The notes: generated by a model from the letters alone, not told the origin. A DNA stretch of 64,000 nucleotides from Nocardia lijiangensis NBRC 108240 (GCF_001613045.1 NZ_BDBP01000028.1:1-64000), one strand, 5' to 3'; positions 10,979 through 20,253 are shown, counted from the stretch's first letter. Numbers and translations: made by a program.

Positions 10979-11017
10979 GGGGTTTCACGAGCCCCTCATC
11001 GGTGCTCGCGAAACCCG
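10979..11017 (-). terminator. Terminator hairpin directly after the M23 peptidase gene
   Basis: A 14-nt arm (CGGGTTTCACGAGC) pairs with a downstream arm (GCTCGCGAAACCCG) with a single A-C mismatch. The hairpin starts 7 bp after the stop of the minus-strand M23 gene, which suits a terminator. Confidence 0.65.
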
Positions 11018-11023
11018 GCAGTA

Positions 11024-11707
11024 TCAGTCGGAGACGGGGCCTACATCGATGCCACGGGCGGCAAGCCACGGCAGCGGGTCGATCGGGCCGGCGTAGGGAT
11101 CGTGCACTTCGTAGTGCAGGTGCGGTCCGGTAGATTGGCCGCGGTTGCCGACCGTGGCGATCAGATCGCCGGCACGGACCGGCTGGCCGACCTCGACGAG
11201 GATGTCGTTGACGTGTCCGAAGACGCCGACGGTGCCGTCGTCCTGCTGGACTCGGACCCACAGGCCGAAGCCGGAGGCGGGACCGGCCTCGACCACGACG
11301 CCGTCGGTGACAGCCGAGATCGGGGCGCCCAGCGGGTCGCCGAAGTCGAGGCCGTTGTGCGCGGCGCCCCAGCGGTGGCCGAAGGTCGAGGTGAGCCGAC
11401 CGGCGACCGGGCGGACGGTCTTCGGGGCCGGCGGCGGAGGCGGCGGGGCGGCCTCCTGGGCCTGGTGATGCTCTTCCCAGGGCAGGGGCTCGGAGACGGG
11501 CAGTTGCCCCTCGGCCGAGGTGAACTGGATGGCGCTCGACTCTGCGGCGGCCGCGGGCGCGGCAGCCTGGTCGGGGTTGGCAGCGGCGAGGACGCCGAGA
11601 GTGGCGCCTACGGCGGCGGAGACTGCCACCGCACGGGTGGCGACACGGTGCCGGCGAGAGCGAGTCGCGCCGGGCCGAAGAACAGATAACAGATCGGTCA
11701 CGGGCAT
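11024..11707 (-). CDS. Secreted M23 (LytM) family endopeptidase
   Basis: This 227-residue protein has a basic N-terminus, an Ala-rich hydrophobic segment (about residues 25-52) that serves as signal or anchor, a proline-rich linker (APPPPPPAPK) and a C-terminal LytM domain. The zinc-site motifs are intact: HNGLDFG (H-x3-D) and HLHYEV. It should cleave peptidoglycan cross-bridges or activate other hydrolases in the cell wall. A hairpin follows it and a CRP/GlxR-like site lies about 40 bp upstream, in keeping with growth- or resuscitation-linked control known for actinobacterial wall hydrolases. The actual substrate is unproven. Confidence 0.92.
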   Translation of the reverse strand: MPVTDLLSVLRPGATRSRRHRVATRAVAVSAAVGATLGVLAAANPDQAAAPAAAAESSAIQFTSAEGQLPVSEPLPWEEHHQAQEAAPPPPPPAPKTVRPVAGRLTSTFGHRWGAAHNGLDFGDPLGAPISAVTDGVVVEAGPASGFGLWVRVQQDDGTVGVFGHVNDILVEVGQPVRAGDLIATVGNRGQSTGPHLHYEVHDPYAGPIDPLPWLAARGIDVGPVSD

Positions 11708-11747
11708 GACTCGAAGCTACGGGACCGTGATAGTCGGATCGTTATCT

Positions 11748-11763
11748 TGTGGCTACAGTCACA
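11748..11763. promoter_or_regulatory. CRP/GlxR-like binding site upstream of the M23 gene
   Basis: The sequence TGTGG-CTACAG-TCACA differs at one position from the consensus TGTGA-N6-TCACA of CRP-family regulators such as mycobacterial CRP and corynebacterial GlxR. It lies 41 bp upstream of the M23 start and about 130 bp from the divergent ArsR gene. The assignment is by motif only. Confidence 0.5.
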
Positions 11764-11890
11764 GATCGGTAAAAGACCAGCTCGAGTATTACGAACGGAT
11801 AACGGCTCGACGCTCATGCGCGAGCGACCTGGGAAAATTGCGTAGTAGGCGATCTTGACCAGCTATTTGCTAGTTGATCACAATGTTTAA

Positions 11891-12208
11891 GTGGCGACTA
11901 ACGGAGTCCGGGCCCTGGAGGCGCTGGCCGAGCCGACCAGGCGGGCGATTTTCGAGGCGTTACCGCATGCGCCGAGGTCGGTGGGCGAGCTGGCCGAGTT
12001 GGTCGGGGTGAGCAGCTCGGCGGTCTCTCAGCATCTGAAGGTGCTGCGGGCGGCGCGGCTGGTCATGGTGCGTCCCGAGGGCACCCGGCGGGTGTACACG
12101 CTCGATCCGCGGGGGCTCGGCGACGCGCGCGACTACCTCGAACAGTTCTGGCCGAGCGCGCTGGCGGCCTATGCGGCCGCGTTGAGCGAGGCCCGCGCGG
12201 AGCACTGA
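11891..12208 (+). CDS. ArsR-family winged-helix transcriptional regulator
   Basis: This 105-residue protein is a single winged helix-turn-helix domain. The N-terminus reads ALAEPTRRAIFEAL, the recognition helix is in SSSAVSQHLKVLRAARLV and the wing reads RPEGTRRVYTLDP. No cysteine pair is present, so it is unlikely to sense metals; it fits the SdpR-like subgroup often paired with SRPBCC proteins. No such partner lies next to it. Start is GTG 11891. The stop lies 4 bp from the end of the convergent glycosyltransferase gene. Confidence 0.88.
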   Translation: MATNGVRALEALAEPTRRAIFEALPHAPRSVGELAELVGVSSSAVSQHLKVLRAARLVMVRPEGTRRVYTLDPRGLGDARDYLEQFWPSALAAYAAALSEARAEH

Positions 12209-12212
12209 GAGG

Positions 12213-13187
12213 TCAGCCGACCCGGCGGTAGGTGGGGCGACGAGCCGCGGCCGAGTTGCGCTGGCTGAGCTGCTTCTCGACCGCGCCGACGACGTCGGTC
12301 ACTCCTATACGCAGCAGGCCCGGGTCGGGAGTGTCGGCTTGGGGGTCGCCCGTCTGGCCTGCCCACAACACGATGTGCCTGGCGAGCAGGTGCGGTGGCG
12401 GACCGCCCCAGCGCGGCGGCCTCGGTCCGAACAGCAGCACGGTGCGGGTGCCGAAGGCGGTGGCCAGCCGTGCGACGCCGGTGTCGCCGCTGATCACCAG
12501 CGCGGCCTCGGCGACGGTGGCGGCAAGGTCGATGAGGTTCTGCTCGCCTGCGAGCACGTTCGCCTGGGAGAGTCCGGCCCGCGCGGCGACGTTCAGTGCG
12601 ATGTCACGCTCGAACTCGTCACCGGTGAGCACCACCTCGCGACCGAGTACGAGCAGGTGCCGCACCACCGCGGCGAACCGGTCCGGAGGCCAGCGCCGTG
12701 CGGGCGCGCCCGCGCCGACGTGCACGACGACGCAGTCGCGGCGGCTGTTGGTCGACACGGGCGGCACCAGGCCCAGATTGCGGCGGTCGGCCACGATGCC
12801 GTCGGATTCGAGCAGATGACACCACCGCTCCACGTCGTGCATGTCCTGCTGCCAGTCCGGGCCCTCCAGCTCGGGGAAGGCCGGGTTGCGGTAGGTCAGG
12901 ATCCGGCCCGGATCGGTTTTGACCAGTTCGACGATGCTCTCGGCGCTCGGCCCGTGCAGGTTCACCGCCAGCTGCGGTGGCGGGCCGTCCCAGCGCAGCA
13001 CGCTCACGTCGGCGGTCGGCACCATGGTGTCCACCGAGGTGATCAGGTCGATGATCGGCTTGAGCCGGTGCGGGGCGGCGAGGACGATCTGGTCGCTCGG
13101 CTTGGCTCGTCGCAGCGCACGAAGCGCTGGGACCGCGGTGAGCAGATCACCGAGTCCGCGTGCCTGCAGCACGAGTACAACCGCCAC
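12213..13187 (-). CDS. Glycosyltransferase family 9 (heptosyltransferase-like) protein
   Basis: This 324-residue GT-B fold enzyme opens with VLVLQARGLGDLLTAVPALR, the GT9 nucleotide-sugar fold signature. Its second half has HVGAGAPARRWPP, GDTGVARLATAFGTRTVLLFGP and a late WGGPPPH loop as in ADP-heptose:LPS heptosyltransferases. In an organism without LPS it probably glycosylates a cell-envelope glycan or a secondary metabolite. The GTG at 13187 is preferred because AGGGAG lies about 9 nt upstream and the fold starts immediately. Longer in-frame starts run into the divergent VOC gene. Confidence 0.85.
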   Translation of the reverse strand: MAVVLVLQARGLGDLLTAVPALRALRRAKPSDQIVLAAPHRLKPIIDLITSVDTMVPTADVSVLRWDGPPPQLAVNLHGPSAESIVELVKTDPGRILTYRNPAFPELEGPDWQQDMHDVERWCHLLESDGIVADRRNLGLVPPVSTNSRRDCVVVHVGAGAPARRWPPDRFAAVVRHLLVLGREVVLTGDEFERDIALNVAARAGLSQANVLAGEQNLIDLAATVAEAALVISGDTGVARLATAFGTRTVLLFGPRPPRWGGPPPHLLARHIVLWAGQTGDPQADTPDPGLLRIGVTDVVGAVEKQLSQRNSAAARRPTYRRVG

Positions 13188-13383
13188 CCTTTTCTCCCTA
13201 GCAACCCGAGCCTCACAAAATGGACCCCCACTCCGCAGGTGCTTACGACGAGAGCCACTGAGGGATGACTTCCCATGCCGCTCGAGCGGTAAACGTGGAC
13301 CGGGTGGAGCGTTATCCACGCCACTCTCCGCGGCGCGGCAGTACCCTCGCACTTGGCGGCAACGACAGCTAAGGAGCATTCCC

Positions 13384-13797
13384 ATGGTCTCCAAGCTCAA
13401 CCCGTATCTCGGCTTCGGCGACAACGCGCGCCCGGCCCTCGAGTTCTATCGCGACGTGTTCGGCGGCACCCTGGCGGTGAACACCTTCGGCGAGTTCGGC
13501 GACAAGGAATCGCCCGGCGCCGAGCTGGTCATGCACGGACAGCTGGAGACGCCGAGCGGGTTCACGCTGATGGCGGCGGACACCCCGCCCGGCATGGAAT
13601 ACCAGCCGGGCAGCAGTATTTCGATCAGCCTCAGCGGTGACGACGCCGAGGAGCTGCGCGGCTACTGGGGCAAGCTGACCACGAGTGGTGTGGTCACCGT
13701 GCCGCTGGAGAAGCAGATGTGGGGCGACGAATTCGGCATGTGCCGTGACAAGTTCGGCATCTCGTGGATGGTGAACATCGTCGCGTCCGGGAACTGA
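13384..13797 (+). CDS. VOC-family (PhnB/glyoxalase-like) protein
   Basis: This 137-residue protein begins NPYLGFGDNARPALEFYRDV, the typical opening of the PhnB-like branch of the vicinal-oxygen-chelate superfamily. A late WGDEFGMCRDKFGISWMVN segment completes the paired beta-alpha-beta-beta-beta fold. The start is supported by AAGGAG about 6 nt upstream of ATG 13384. Members are often small unannotated enzymes or binding proteins, so the substrate is unknown. A terminator follows 9 bp after the stop. Confidence 0.88.
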   Translation: MVSKLNPYLGFGDNARPALEFYRDVFGGTLAVNTFGEFGDKESPGAELVMHGQLETPSGFTLMAADTPPGMEYQPGSSISISLSGDDAEELRGYWGKLTTSGVVTVPLEKQMWGDEFGMCRDKFGISWMVNIVASGN

Positions 13798-13805
13798 CCG
13801 GCGCC

Positions 13806-13830
13806 GTGCCGCGGGATACGCCCGCGGCAC
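13806..13830 (+). terminator. Terminator after the VOC gene
   Basis: A 10-bp perfect GC stem (GTGCCGCGGG pairing with CCCGCGGCAC) has a 5-nt loop and is followed by GTTCTAT. Confidence 0.75.
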
Positions 13831-13882
13831 GTTCTATAGCAAATGATCAGAAAACCTATGTCACGAGGCATAACATCTGGTC

Positions 13883-14467
13883 ATGACGACAAACAGTGTG
13901 GTCGATGGACCTGTTCAGGCGCTCGTGAAGAGCGCCTGGCAAACCGTTCTGGTCACCGGCGTCCTCTCGGTGATCCTCGGTGTCGTGATTCTGGTGTGGC
14001 CGGACAAGACCCTGTTGGTCGCCGGCATCCTCTTCGGTATCTATCTGGTCGTCGCCGGTGTGCTGCAGCTGGTGGCCGCGTTCGGCGCGACCAAGAGCAC
14101 CGGCATGCGGGTGCTGTACTTCATCAGCGGGTTGCTGTCCGTCATCATCGGCGTGTTCTGCTTCCGTGACGAGCTCGCCTCGATCCTGCTGCTCGGACTG
14201 TGGATCGGCATCGGCTGGCTGTTCCGCGGCGTGGCCATGGTGGTGGCCGCCGTCTCCGATCCCGAGATGCCGGGGCGCGGCTGGCAGGGCTTCTTCGGCG
14301 TGATCACCACGATCGCCGGTATCGTGCTGATCATCTGGCCGGTCAGCTCCGTGGCCACCCTGACCCTCGTCGCGGGCGTGTGGCTGATCGTGCTCGGCAT
14401 CCTGGAGATCATCACCGCCTTCTTCGTCCGCAAGGATGCGTCGCGGTTCGGTGAGGCGGGCCTCTGA
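13883..14467 (+). CDS. HdeD-family (DUF308) integral membrane protein
   Basis: This 194-residue protein has six closely spaced hydrophobic helices and the repeated DUF308 pattern. Examples are GVLSVILGVVILVWPDKTLL in the first repeat and GFFGVITTIAGIVLIIWPVS in the last. In enterobacteria HdeD contributes to acid resistance at high density. In actinobacteria the role is undefined but probably stress-related. The gene stands alone between two terminators. Confidence 0.9.
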   Translation: MTTNSVVDGPVQALVKSAWQTVLVTGVLSVILGVVILVWPDKTLLVAGILFGIYLVVAGVLQLVAAFGATKSTGMRVLYFISGLLSVIIGVFCFRDELASILLLGLWIGIGWLFRGVAMVVAAVSDPEMPGRGWQGFFGVITTIAGIVLIIWPVSSVATLTLVAGVWLIVLGILEIITAFFVRKDASRFGEAGL

Positions 14468-14485
14468 TCGCTTCGACCACCTCCT

Positions 14486-14518
14486 CTCCGCCCGGTGCGT
14501 AGTGCGCACCGGGCGGAG
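14486..14518 (+). terminator. Terminator after the HdeD-like gene
   Basis: A 14-bp perfect stem (CTCCGCCCGGTGCG pairing with CGCACCGGGCGGAG) has a 5-nt loop and is followed by TTGTTT, a textbook intrinsic terminator. Confidence 0.9.
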
Positions 14519-14612
14519 TTGTTTCCGGCCGGTCCGCACGACGGCCGACGCGACGCCGCGTGCCACCGGCCTCCTCCACGCGCTCGGGCTGGCGGCATAT
14601 TCCAGAGGACTT

Positions 14613-14743
14613 ATCGATAACATATCGATCGCCATCGCCATGTCGTCTCGACCCTCATTGACGATGTATCTCTGGGTAATTGCGAGTGCAATGCAGAGAT
14701 GGAGTCTCCGAAGTTCTCCCGAACTGACTTCTTGTGACAAGAA
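14613..14743. promoter_or_regulatory. Cluster of three palindromes upstream of the Tat-exported oxidoreductase
   Basis: This relatively AT-rich intergenic stretch contains ATCGATA-ACA-TATCGAT (14613-14629, perfect), AGTTC-TCCC-GAACT (14712-14725) and TTCTTGT-G-ACAAGAA (14729-14743, perfect). No gene is visible from 14519 to 14837. These look like operator sites for one or more dimeric regulators controlling the gene at 14838; the regulators are not identified. Confidence 0.5.
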
Positions 14744-14837
14744 TTATTGTTAACATCGCTGTCGCGAGGCGAAGGTGCCTGGGCGCGGCCTCAGTGTCGA
14801 GTCGCGGGCCGATGGTCGGGAGTTCGAGTTGCACAGA

Positions 14838-16613
14838 ATGCAATTGCCGTCGCAGTCACGGCGAACGTTCATCAAGTCCGCGGCATGGGCGGGGGGAGTG
14901 GCCGCCGCCTTGACGTTGGCGCCGACCCACCCGGTCCGGGCCGCGGCAGGTCGATCGGTCGCGGTGTTCGGCGCCGGGCCCGCGGGTCTGACCGCGGCGC
15001 ACGAACTGGCCGAACGGGGCTTCGCGGTCACCGTGTACGAGACGCTGGCCGACTTCGGCGGCAAGACGCGCAGCATCTACACCCCGGACGGACTGCCGGG
15101 GGAACACGGTTTCCGCAGCTTCTTCGGCTTCTATCACAACCTGCCGGACACCATGCGGCGCACGCCTTTTCCCGGCAACGCGAACGGCACACTCGACAAT
15201 CTGGTGCGGCTCAACGCCGAGATGATCGTCGGGACGAATCGCAAGAACCTGACGATCCCCTTGCCGTTCCCGCTGCCCTTCTCACAACTGCCGCTGACGC
15301 CCCAGGCGTTCATCGACTCGGTCGCCGCGGTCTTCGAGACGCTGTTTCGCCTGCCACTGCACGAGGCGATCTTCGCGGCCGAGCGGCTCGCGGTGTACGT
15401 ATCCAGTTGCGGTGAACGCAAACTCGGTCAGTGGGAGCGCATGACCTGGGCGGATTTCGCGAAGCTGGACAACTCCTCGCCCGAGTACGGCCGCTTCCTC
15501 GGCGATGGTTTCATCCGTTCGCTGGTGGCCACCAAATCGGCCAACTGCAGCGCCCATTCCATCGGGCTGGTCGGCGAGGAATACGTGTGGTCGGTGCTCA
15601 ACCTCAACAACAACAACGACGGACGTGGTAACGATCGGGTGCTCAACGGGCCGACGACGGAGGCGTGGATCACCCCCTGGATCGATTATCTGCGCTCGAT
15701 CGGAGTGACCTTTCATGCGGGACAGCGGCTTTCGGGGTTCCAGCTGGATGGTTCGCACATCGTCTCGGCGACGGTCACCGACGCAGGCGGCGGGCGGCAC
15801 GAGGTGCAAGCCGATCACTACATCTCGGCCATACCCCTGGACAAGATCCCCGATGTGCTGTCCGAGGAGATGGTCGCCGCGGACCCGTCGCTCGACTCGA
15901 TTCGTCGCCTGCAGGCGGCGTGGATGGTTGGGCTGCAGTTCTTCCTGACCGAGCGCGTCGATCTGGTCAACGGCCACACCTCCTTCGTGGACGCGCCGTG
16001 GAGCATGACATCGATCAACGAAGCCCAGTTCTGGCGTCGCCCCCTGTCGACCTACGGTGACGGGGCAGTGCGGGACGTGTGTTCGGTGATCATCTCGGAG
16101 TGGGACGCACTCGGGACGTTCACTCGCAAGACCGCCAAGCAATGCACGCCGGAGGAGATCGCGGCGGAAGCCTGGGCGCAGATCAAGGCGGGCGTCAACG
16201 ACGACGGCGTCACACAGCTGACCGACGACATGCTGCACTCGTGGTTCCTGGATCCCGCCCTCACCGGCGCCGGAACCCCGGACGTCGCCTACGACGACCC
16301 GATCTTCATCCAGAACCCCGGCTCCTGGTACGACCGCCCCGACGCGCACACCGCCATCGATAATCTGTTCCTGGCGGGCGATTGGATCAAGACCCAGATG
16401 AACGTCGCCTGCATGGAAGCGGCCAACGAGGGCGGCCGATTGGCGGCGAACGCCGTACTACACGCCTCCGGGGTCCCCGGCTCTCCGGCGAAGATCTTCC
16501 CGCGATACACCATGCCGCTGTGGGAGCCGCTCAAGCTGATCGACCGCGAACTGTACAAAGCGGGCCAGCCGAACATGTTCGACGTGATCGACCGGCGATA
16601 TCCGATCCGCTGA
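14838..16613 (+). CDS. Tat-exported FAD-dependent amine-oxidase/desaturase-like oxidoreductase
   Basis: This protein of about 591 residues begins with a twin-arginine signal (QSRRTFIKSAAWAGG) followed by a hydrophobic stretch ending near AHPVRA-like residues. A Rossmann FAD motif comes next (VAVFGAGPAGLTAAHELAERG region) and then YETLADFGGKTRS. The C-terminal FAD closing region reads NLFLAGDWIKTQMNVACMEAA. The family includes phytoene desaturases and hydroxysqualene dehydroxylase-like enzymes, so a lipid or isoprenoid substrate outside the membrane is plausible. ATG 14838 places the RR motif near the N-terminus. ATG 14775 is in frame but would bury it. It is a single gene, convergent with pknK. 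Confidence 0.85.
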   Translation: MQLPSQSRRTFIKSAAWAGGVAAALTLAPTHPVRAAAGRSVAVFGAGPAGLTAAHELAERGFAVTVYETLADFGGKTRSIYTPDGLPGEHGFRSFFGFYHNLPDTMRRTPFPGNANGTLDNLVRLNAEMIVGTNRKNLTIPLPFPLPFSQLPLTPQAFIDSVAAVFETLFRLPLHEAIFAAERLAVYVSSCGERKLGQWERMTWADFAKLDNSSPEYGRFLGDGFIRSLVATKSANCSAHSIGLVGEEYVWSVLNLNNNNDGRGNDRVLNGPTTEAWITPWIDYLRSIGVTFHAGQRLSGFQLDGSHIVSATVTDAGGGRHEVQADHYISAIPLDKIPDVLSEEMVAADPSLDSIRRLQAAWMVGLQFFLTERVDLVNGHTSFVDAPWSMTSINEAQFWRRPLSTYGDGAVRDVCSVIISEWDALGTFTRKTAKQCTPEEIAAEAWAQIKAGVNDDGVTQLTDDMLHSWFLDPALTGAGTPDVAYDDPIFIQNPGSWYDRPDAHTAIDNLFLAGDWIKTQMNVACMEAANEGGRLAANAVLHASGVPGSPAKIFPRYTMPLWEPLKLIDRELYKAGQPNMFDVIDRRYPIR

Positions 16614-16661
16614 CCGGCGAGCGCGGTGTGACGCGTGGCGGCCGCTCTGGCGACGGAGGGG

Positions 16662-19600
16662 TCAGCGCGAATCGGCGTCGGGCAGCCGCACGGTGTCGAG
16701 CGGAAGACGCGTCAGTCCGGCCTCGGTGCATCGTGCCACCGCGGGAGCCAGCTCCCGCTCCGCCTCCTCCGCCCGGCCCGCTCGGCGCAGTGCGGCGCCG
16801 AGCAGCAAGCGGGCTCGCACCGCGGCGAGCGGGCGGAGGTCGGGCTCGATGGTCGCGACCAGGGCGCCCGCCCGCCGGCATGCCTCGTCGTATCGCTGCG
16901 GCGCGCGCGTCGCGAGCAACAGCCGAACCGCGGAGTCTTCGTCCCATTCGGCGATGAGCCTGGTGATTCCGTTGTCGTGGCGGAGTTCGCGCGGCCGCAG
17001 CACACGCTCGGCCTCGCCGGGAGCGACACTCAGTCCCAACCGGATTCGCTCGTTGCGCAACCGCGCCGTGAGCCGCGGCAGCGCCGATCGCTCGGCTTTC
17101 TGCATCCCCTCGGTCAACCGCTTCGCGGCGGCCGGGAGATCGCCCCGCGCGGCCTCGACCCGCGCTCCCGCCGCGTAGGTGGCGATCATGAAGTCGACGC
17201 CGCCGCCACCTTCGTCCGCCAGCTCCAGGCTCTCCAAGAGCAGATCCGCCGCGGCTTCCAGATCTCCTGTCTCGTAACGAAGTTCGCCGAGCACGGCGCC
17301 CGCGAGCCGCGCCGCGTGCGAGTGCGGCCCCATGGTGGTGGTCGCGACGTGCATGGCGTCCTGGAACGCCTCGTGGGCGGCCGGGATGTCGAGTTGCTCC
17401 CTGGCGGCGATGCCCGCGAAGCAGCGGCCGTACACCCACAGGAAGGGGCCCGTCGCCTCGTGATACGGGTCGGCCCACTGCTGCCACCGGCGCGCGGCGT
17501 CGAAATCGAAGCGGTGGATCGCGGAGAACGAGGCGATGTTGGCCGCCACCCCGGCCACCCGCGGGGAGAAGTCGCCGGGGCGGGACAACGCATCGCGGAT
17601 GAGCCGGTCGCCCTCCGCGACTCGATCGGCGAACATCTCCCTGACGCTCGCGAGCACGTCGGCCTCGGCGCGCAGATCCGCCCGTTCGGCGTCCGTCAGC
17701 TCGGCCTCGCCCAGCGCCGCCGTGAACCGGGCCAGTGCCGCGCTGGTCGGTTCCGGGCGGCGCAGCACCAGATTCACCCACGCGAGGAAGAGCTGGATGC
17801 GGGGCCGGGACAGGAACGACCCCGCGGGCAGCTTGGCCAGAATGCCCAGCAGCGTGGTCATCTTGGACCGCTCCAGCAGGAATCCGCCACCGCGCTCGAC
17901 GAGATCGACCGCGCGCTCCAGATTTTCAGCGGCCAACGCGTGATCGACTGCCTCGTTGAGCATTTCGTGGCGGGCGAACCATTCCGAGGCGCGGTAGTGC
18001 AGCGCGTCGATCTCCCCTGGCCGGTCCCGCTCCAGGCGACGGCGCAGGTATCCCGCGAAAAGCTGGTGGTAGCGGAACCATTCGCGATGCGGATCGATGC
18101 GTTGCAGGAACAGTCCGCGGTCCTCGATGTCCTCCAGCATGGCACGCCCGTGCTCTTTCCCGGTGACGGCGGACGCCAGATCACCGCAGAGGCGTTCACA
18201 GATCGACGTCTTGGTGAGGAAGTCGAGGATGTCCGGCTCCAGCGCGTCGAGCACGTTCTCGGCGAGGAATTCACCGATGTCGGCGTGTTCGGACAGGCTG
18301 TCGACGAGGTGCGCGGGATCGTCGCCCGCGCGCAGCGACAACACCGCCAGCTGCAATGCCGCCGCCCAGCCGTCCGTGGTCTGCGTCAACGCGTCGACGT
18401 CGCCGCCCGCCAGCCGCAGTCCGCCCGCCTCGTTCAGGAAGGACCGCACCTCGTCGCTATCGAAACGCAGTGTGCTCGAGTCGATTTCTTCCAGCTCGCC
18501 GTCGATGCGCAGCCGGCTCAGCGGAAGTCCGGATCGGGACGTGCTCGTCACGATGATCGGCAGGTGGTGGCAGCCGTGCTCGAGCAGGAACCGGACGGCC
18601 GCCACGGAGGCGTCGTCGGTCACCCGCTGCCAATCGTCCAGCACGACCGTGAGCCGGTCGTCGCGGGAGTGCAGGTCGTCGATCAGTGCGGTGAGCACGT
18701 GGCGCTCGGCATCGTCGGGATGCGCCTCCAGGACGCGATCGAGTTCGTTGGCGAGGTGAGGGCGCGGCCCGCGCATCGCTTCCACGAGATGGGCGAGGAA
18801 CCACGCGACGTTGTTGTCGTCCTCGTCCACCGTCAGCCAGGCGACCGGCGCGCCCGCGCCCGCGAGCTCGTCGCGCCACTGGGCCGCGAGCGTGGTCTTG
18901 CCGAAGCCGCTCGGCGCGTGCATGAACGTCAACCGCTTGCGCGAACCCGAGCGGAGCAGATCCAGGAGCCGCTTCCTGGTGATCGGCGTCCGCGCCGGGG
19001 TCGGGGGACGATACTTGGTCGCCGGGGTCGGGGGAGCGGTGGGGCGTTCGCGGTGGCGAACCGTCGTGGCGGGCGGGGGCGTCCGCGGTCCCTGGCCGAT
19101 CGGCAGCACCATGACGTCGACCGGCACGCCGTGCTCGCGCTGCACCGCGCGCAACTCCTCGCCGAGAGCGGCGGCCGACTGCGGTCGTTCGCCCGGATCG
19201 CCCGCCATCGCGTGCTCGATGACGGTGCAGACGTCGTCGGGCACGCCCGCCGTCCGCAGATCGGGGACGGGCTGCGCGGAGACGCGGAGAAAGTGGGCGA
19301 CCACCTGCTCGCCGCTGCGACGCTCATACGCCACATGCCCCGTGAGCGCGCAGAACAGCGTCGCGCCGAGGCCGTACACATCCGACGCCGGCGTGGACGG
19401 ATCGCCTCGCAGCACCTCCGGCGCGGTGAATGCCGGTGAGCCCGTGATGATTCCGGTCGTGGTGCGGAAGCCGCTCGCGGTCCGCGCGATGCCGAAGTCG
19501 GTCAGCTGCGGCTCGCCGTAGTCGGTCATCAGGATATTGCCCGGCTTGATGTCGCGATGCAGGGTGCCGACCCGGTGGGCGGCCTCCAGCGCACCCGCCA

Positions 19601-19991
19601 TCTTGACGCCGAGCCGCAGTGTCGCGGTCCAGTCGAGCGGTCCGTCGTGCCTGATTCGCTGGTCCAGCGAGCCGCGGGCGTGGTACGGCATGACGAGATA
19701 GGGGTGTCCGGAGCCGGTGGTGCCGACCTGGAAGACGTCCACGATGTGCGGGTGGCCGGACAACCGCCCCATGGCCTGCTGCTCGCGAATGAACCGCTGC
19801 ATGCCCTCCGGATCGAGATCCGAGGTCAGCACCTTCACGGCAATGATCCGGTCCAGGTCCGGTTGCCTGCACCGATAGACGACGCCGAAGCCGCCACGCC
19901 CGATCTCTTCGGCCTGCTCGAACCCTTCTGCGGTCAGGTCTGCGTCGATGCCGGAGGACGGGCTGCGCTGTGTCGGCAGTATGTCGGCCAT
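16662..19991 (-). CDS. pknK: PknK-type serine/threonine kinase with STAND ATPase and repeat region
   Basis: This 1109-residue protein matches mycobacterial PknK in length and order. The kinase domain (residues about 22-290) has GRGGFGVV, catalytic K53, HRDIKPGN (145-152) and DFG (165-167). A proline-rich linker follows, then a MalT/LuxR-type NTPase (Walker A APSGFGKTT at about 359-367, VVLDDW as Walker B) and a long TPR-like helical C-terminus. No C-terminal LuxR helix-turn-helix is evident. PknK links phosphorylation to transcription and growth-phase adaptation. The start at 19991 gives the kinase its normal N-terminus; longer in-frame starts cross into the methyltransferase gene. Confidence 0.93.
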   Translation of the reverse strand: MADILPTQRSPSSGIDADLTAEGFEQAEEIGRGGFGVVYRCRQPDLDRIIAVKVLTSDLDPEGMQRFIREQQAMGRLSGHPHIVDVFQVGTTGSGHPYLVMPYHARGSLDQRIRHDGPLDWTATLRLGVKMAGALEAAHRVGTLHRDIKPGNILMTDYGEPQLTDFGIARTASGFRTTTGIITGSPAFTAPEVLRGDPSTPASDVYGLGATLFCALTGHVAYERRSGEQVVAHFLRVSAQPVPDLRTAGVPDDVCTVIEHAMAGDPGERPQSAAALGEELRAVQREHGVPVDVMVLPIGQGPRTPPPATTVRHRERPTAPPTPATKYRPPTPARTPITRKRLLDLLRSGSRKRLTFMHAPSGFGKTTLAAQWRDELAGAGAPVAWLTVDEDDNNVAWFLAHLVEAMRGPRPHLANELDRVLEAHPDDAERHVLTALIDDLHSRDDRLTVVLDDWQRVTDDASVAAVRFLLEHGCHHLPIIVTSTSRSGLPLSRLRIDGELEEIDSSTLRFDSDEVRSFLNEAGGLRLAGGDVDALTQTTDGWAAALQLAVLSLRAGDDPAHLVDSLSEHADIGEFLAENVLDALEPDILDFLTKTSICERLCGDLASAVTGKEHGRAMLEDIEDRGLFLQRIDPHREWFRYHQLFAGYLRRRLERDRPGEIDALHYRASEWFARHEMLNEAVDHALAAENLERAVDLVERGGGFLLERSKMTTLLGILAKLPAGSFLSRPRIQLFLAWVNLVLRRPEPTSAALARFTAALGEAELTDAERADLRAEADVLASVREMFADRVAEGDRLIRDALSRPGDFSPRVAGVAANIASFSAIHRFDFDAARRWQQWADPYHEATGPFLWVYGRCFAGIAAREQLDIPAAHEAFQDAMHVATTTMGPHSHAARLAGAVLGELRYETGDLEAAADLLLESLELADEGGGGVDFMIATYAAGARVEAARGDLPAAAKRLTEGMQKAERSALPRLTARLRNERIRLGLSVAPGEAERVLRPRELRHDNGITRLIAEWDEDSAVRLLLATRAPQRYDEACRRAGALVATIEPDLRPLAAVRARLLLGAALRRAGRAEEAERELAPAVARCTEAGLTRLPLDTVRLPDADSR

Positions 19992-20253
19992 CGTCGGCCT
20001 CGATTCTGGACGAGCTCTCGGGGTGACCCTGCGGTCGGATCCTGCCTCCCGAGGATAACCCCGATCGGCGGCTCGGCAATGATTCCGCAACTCGCGGTGG
20101 CCGCCGTGAGCGACGTGGGATTCGTTCCGGCCGACAACCCGAGGGTGGCCGAGCAATTCGAGCACGCGCGCGGAATCTCGCCCACCGCAAGGGTATTCGT
20201 CTACATACTGCCGATCGACCGCCGGTCCATCGAGTGCAGGACTGGCGGCCCGC

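Noticed and set aside
13188..13424. N-terminal extension of the GT9 glycosyltransferase
   Set aside because: It would overlap the divergent VOC gene and precede the fold start; the GTG at 13187 has a ribosome site.
16635..19439. 934-codon forward frame opposite pknK
   Set aside because: It lies entirely against a gene with clear kinase and ATPase motifs and has no domain of its own.
19992..20253. Coding-like forward frame between pknK and the methyltransferase
   Set aside because: It has no start with a ribosome site, is short and matches no domain; it is more likely promoter-containing spacer.
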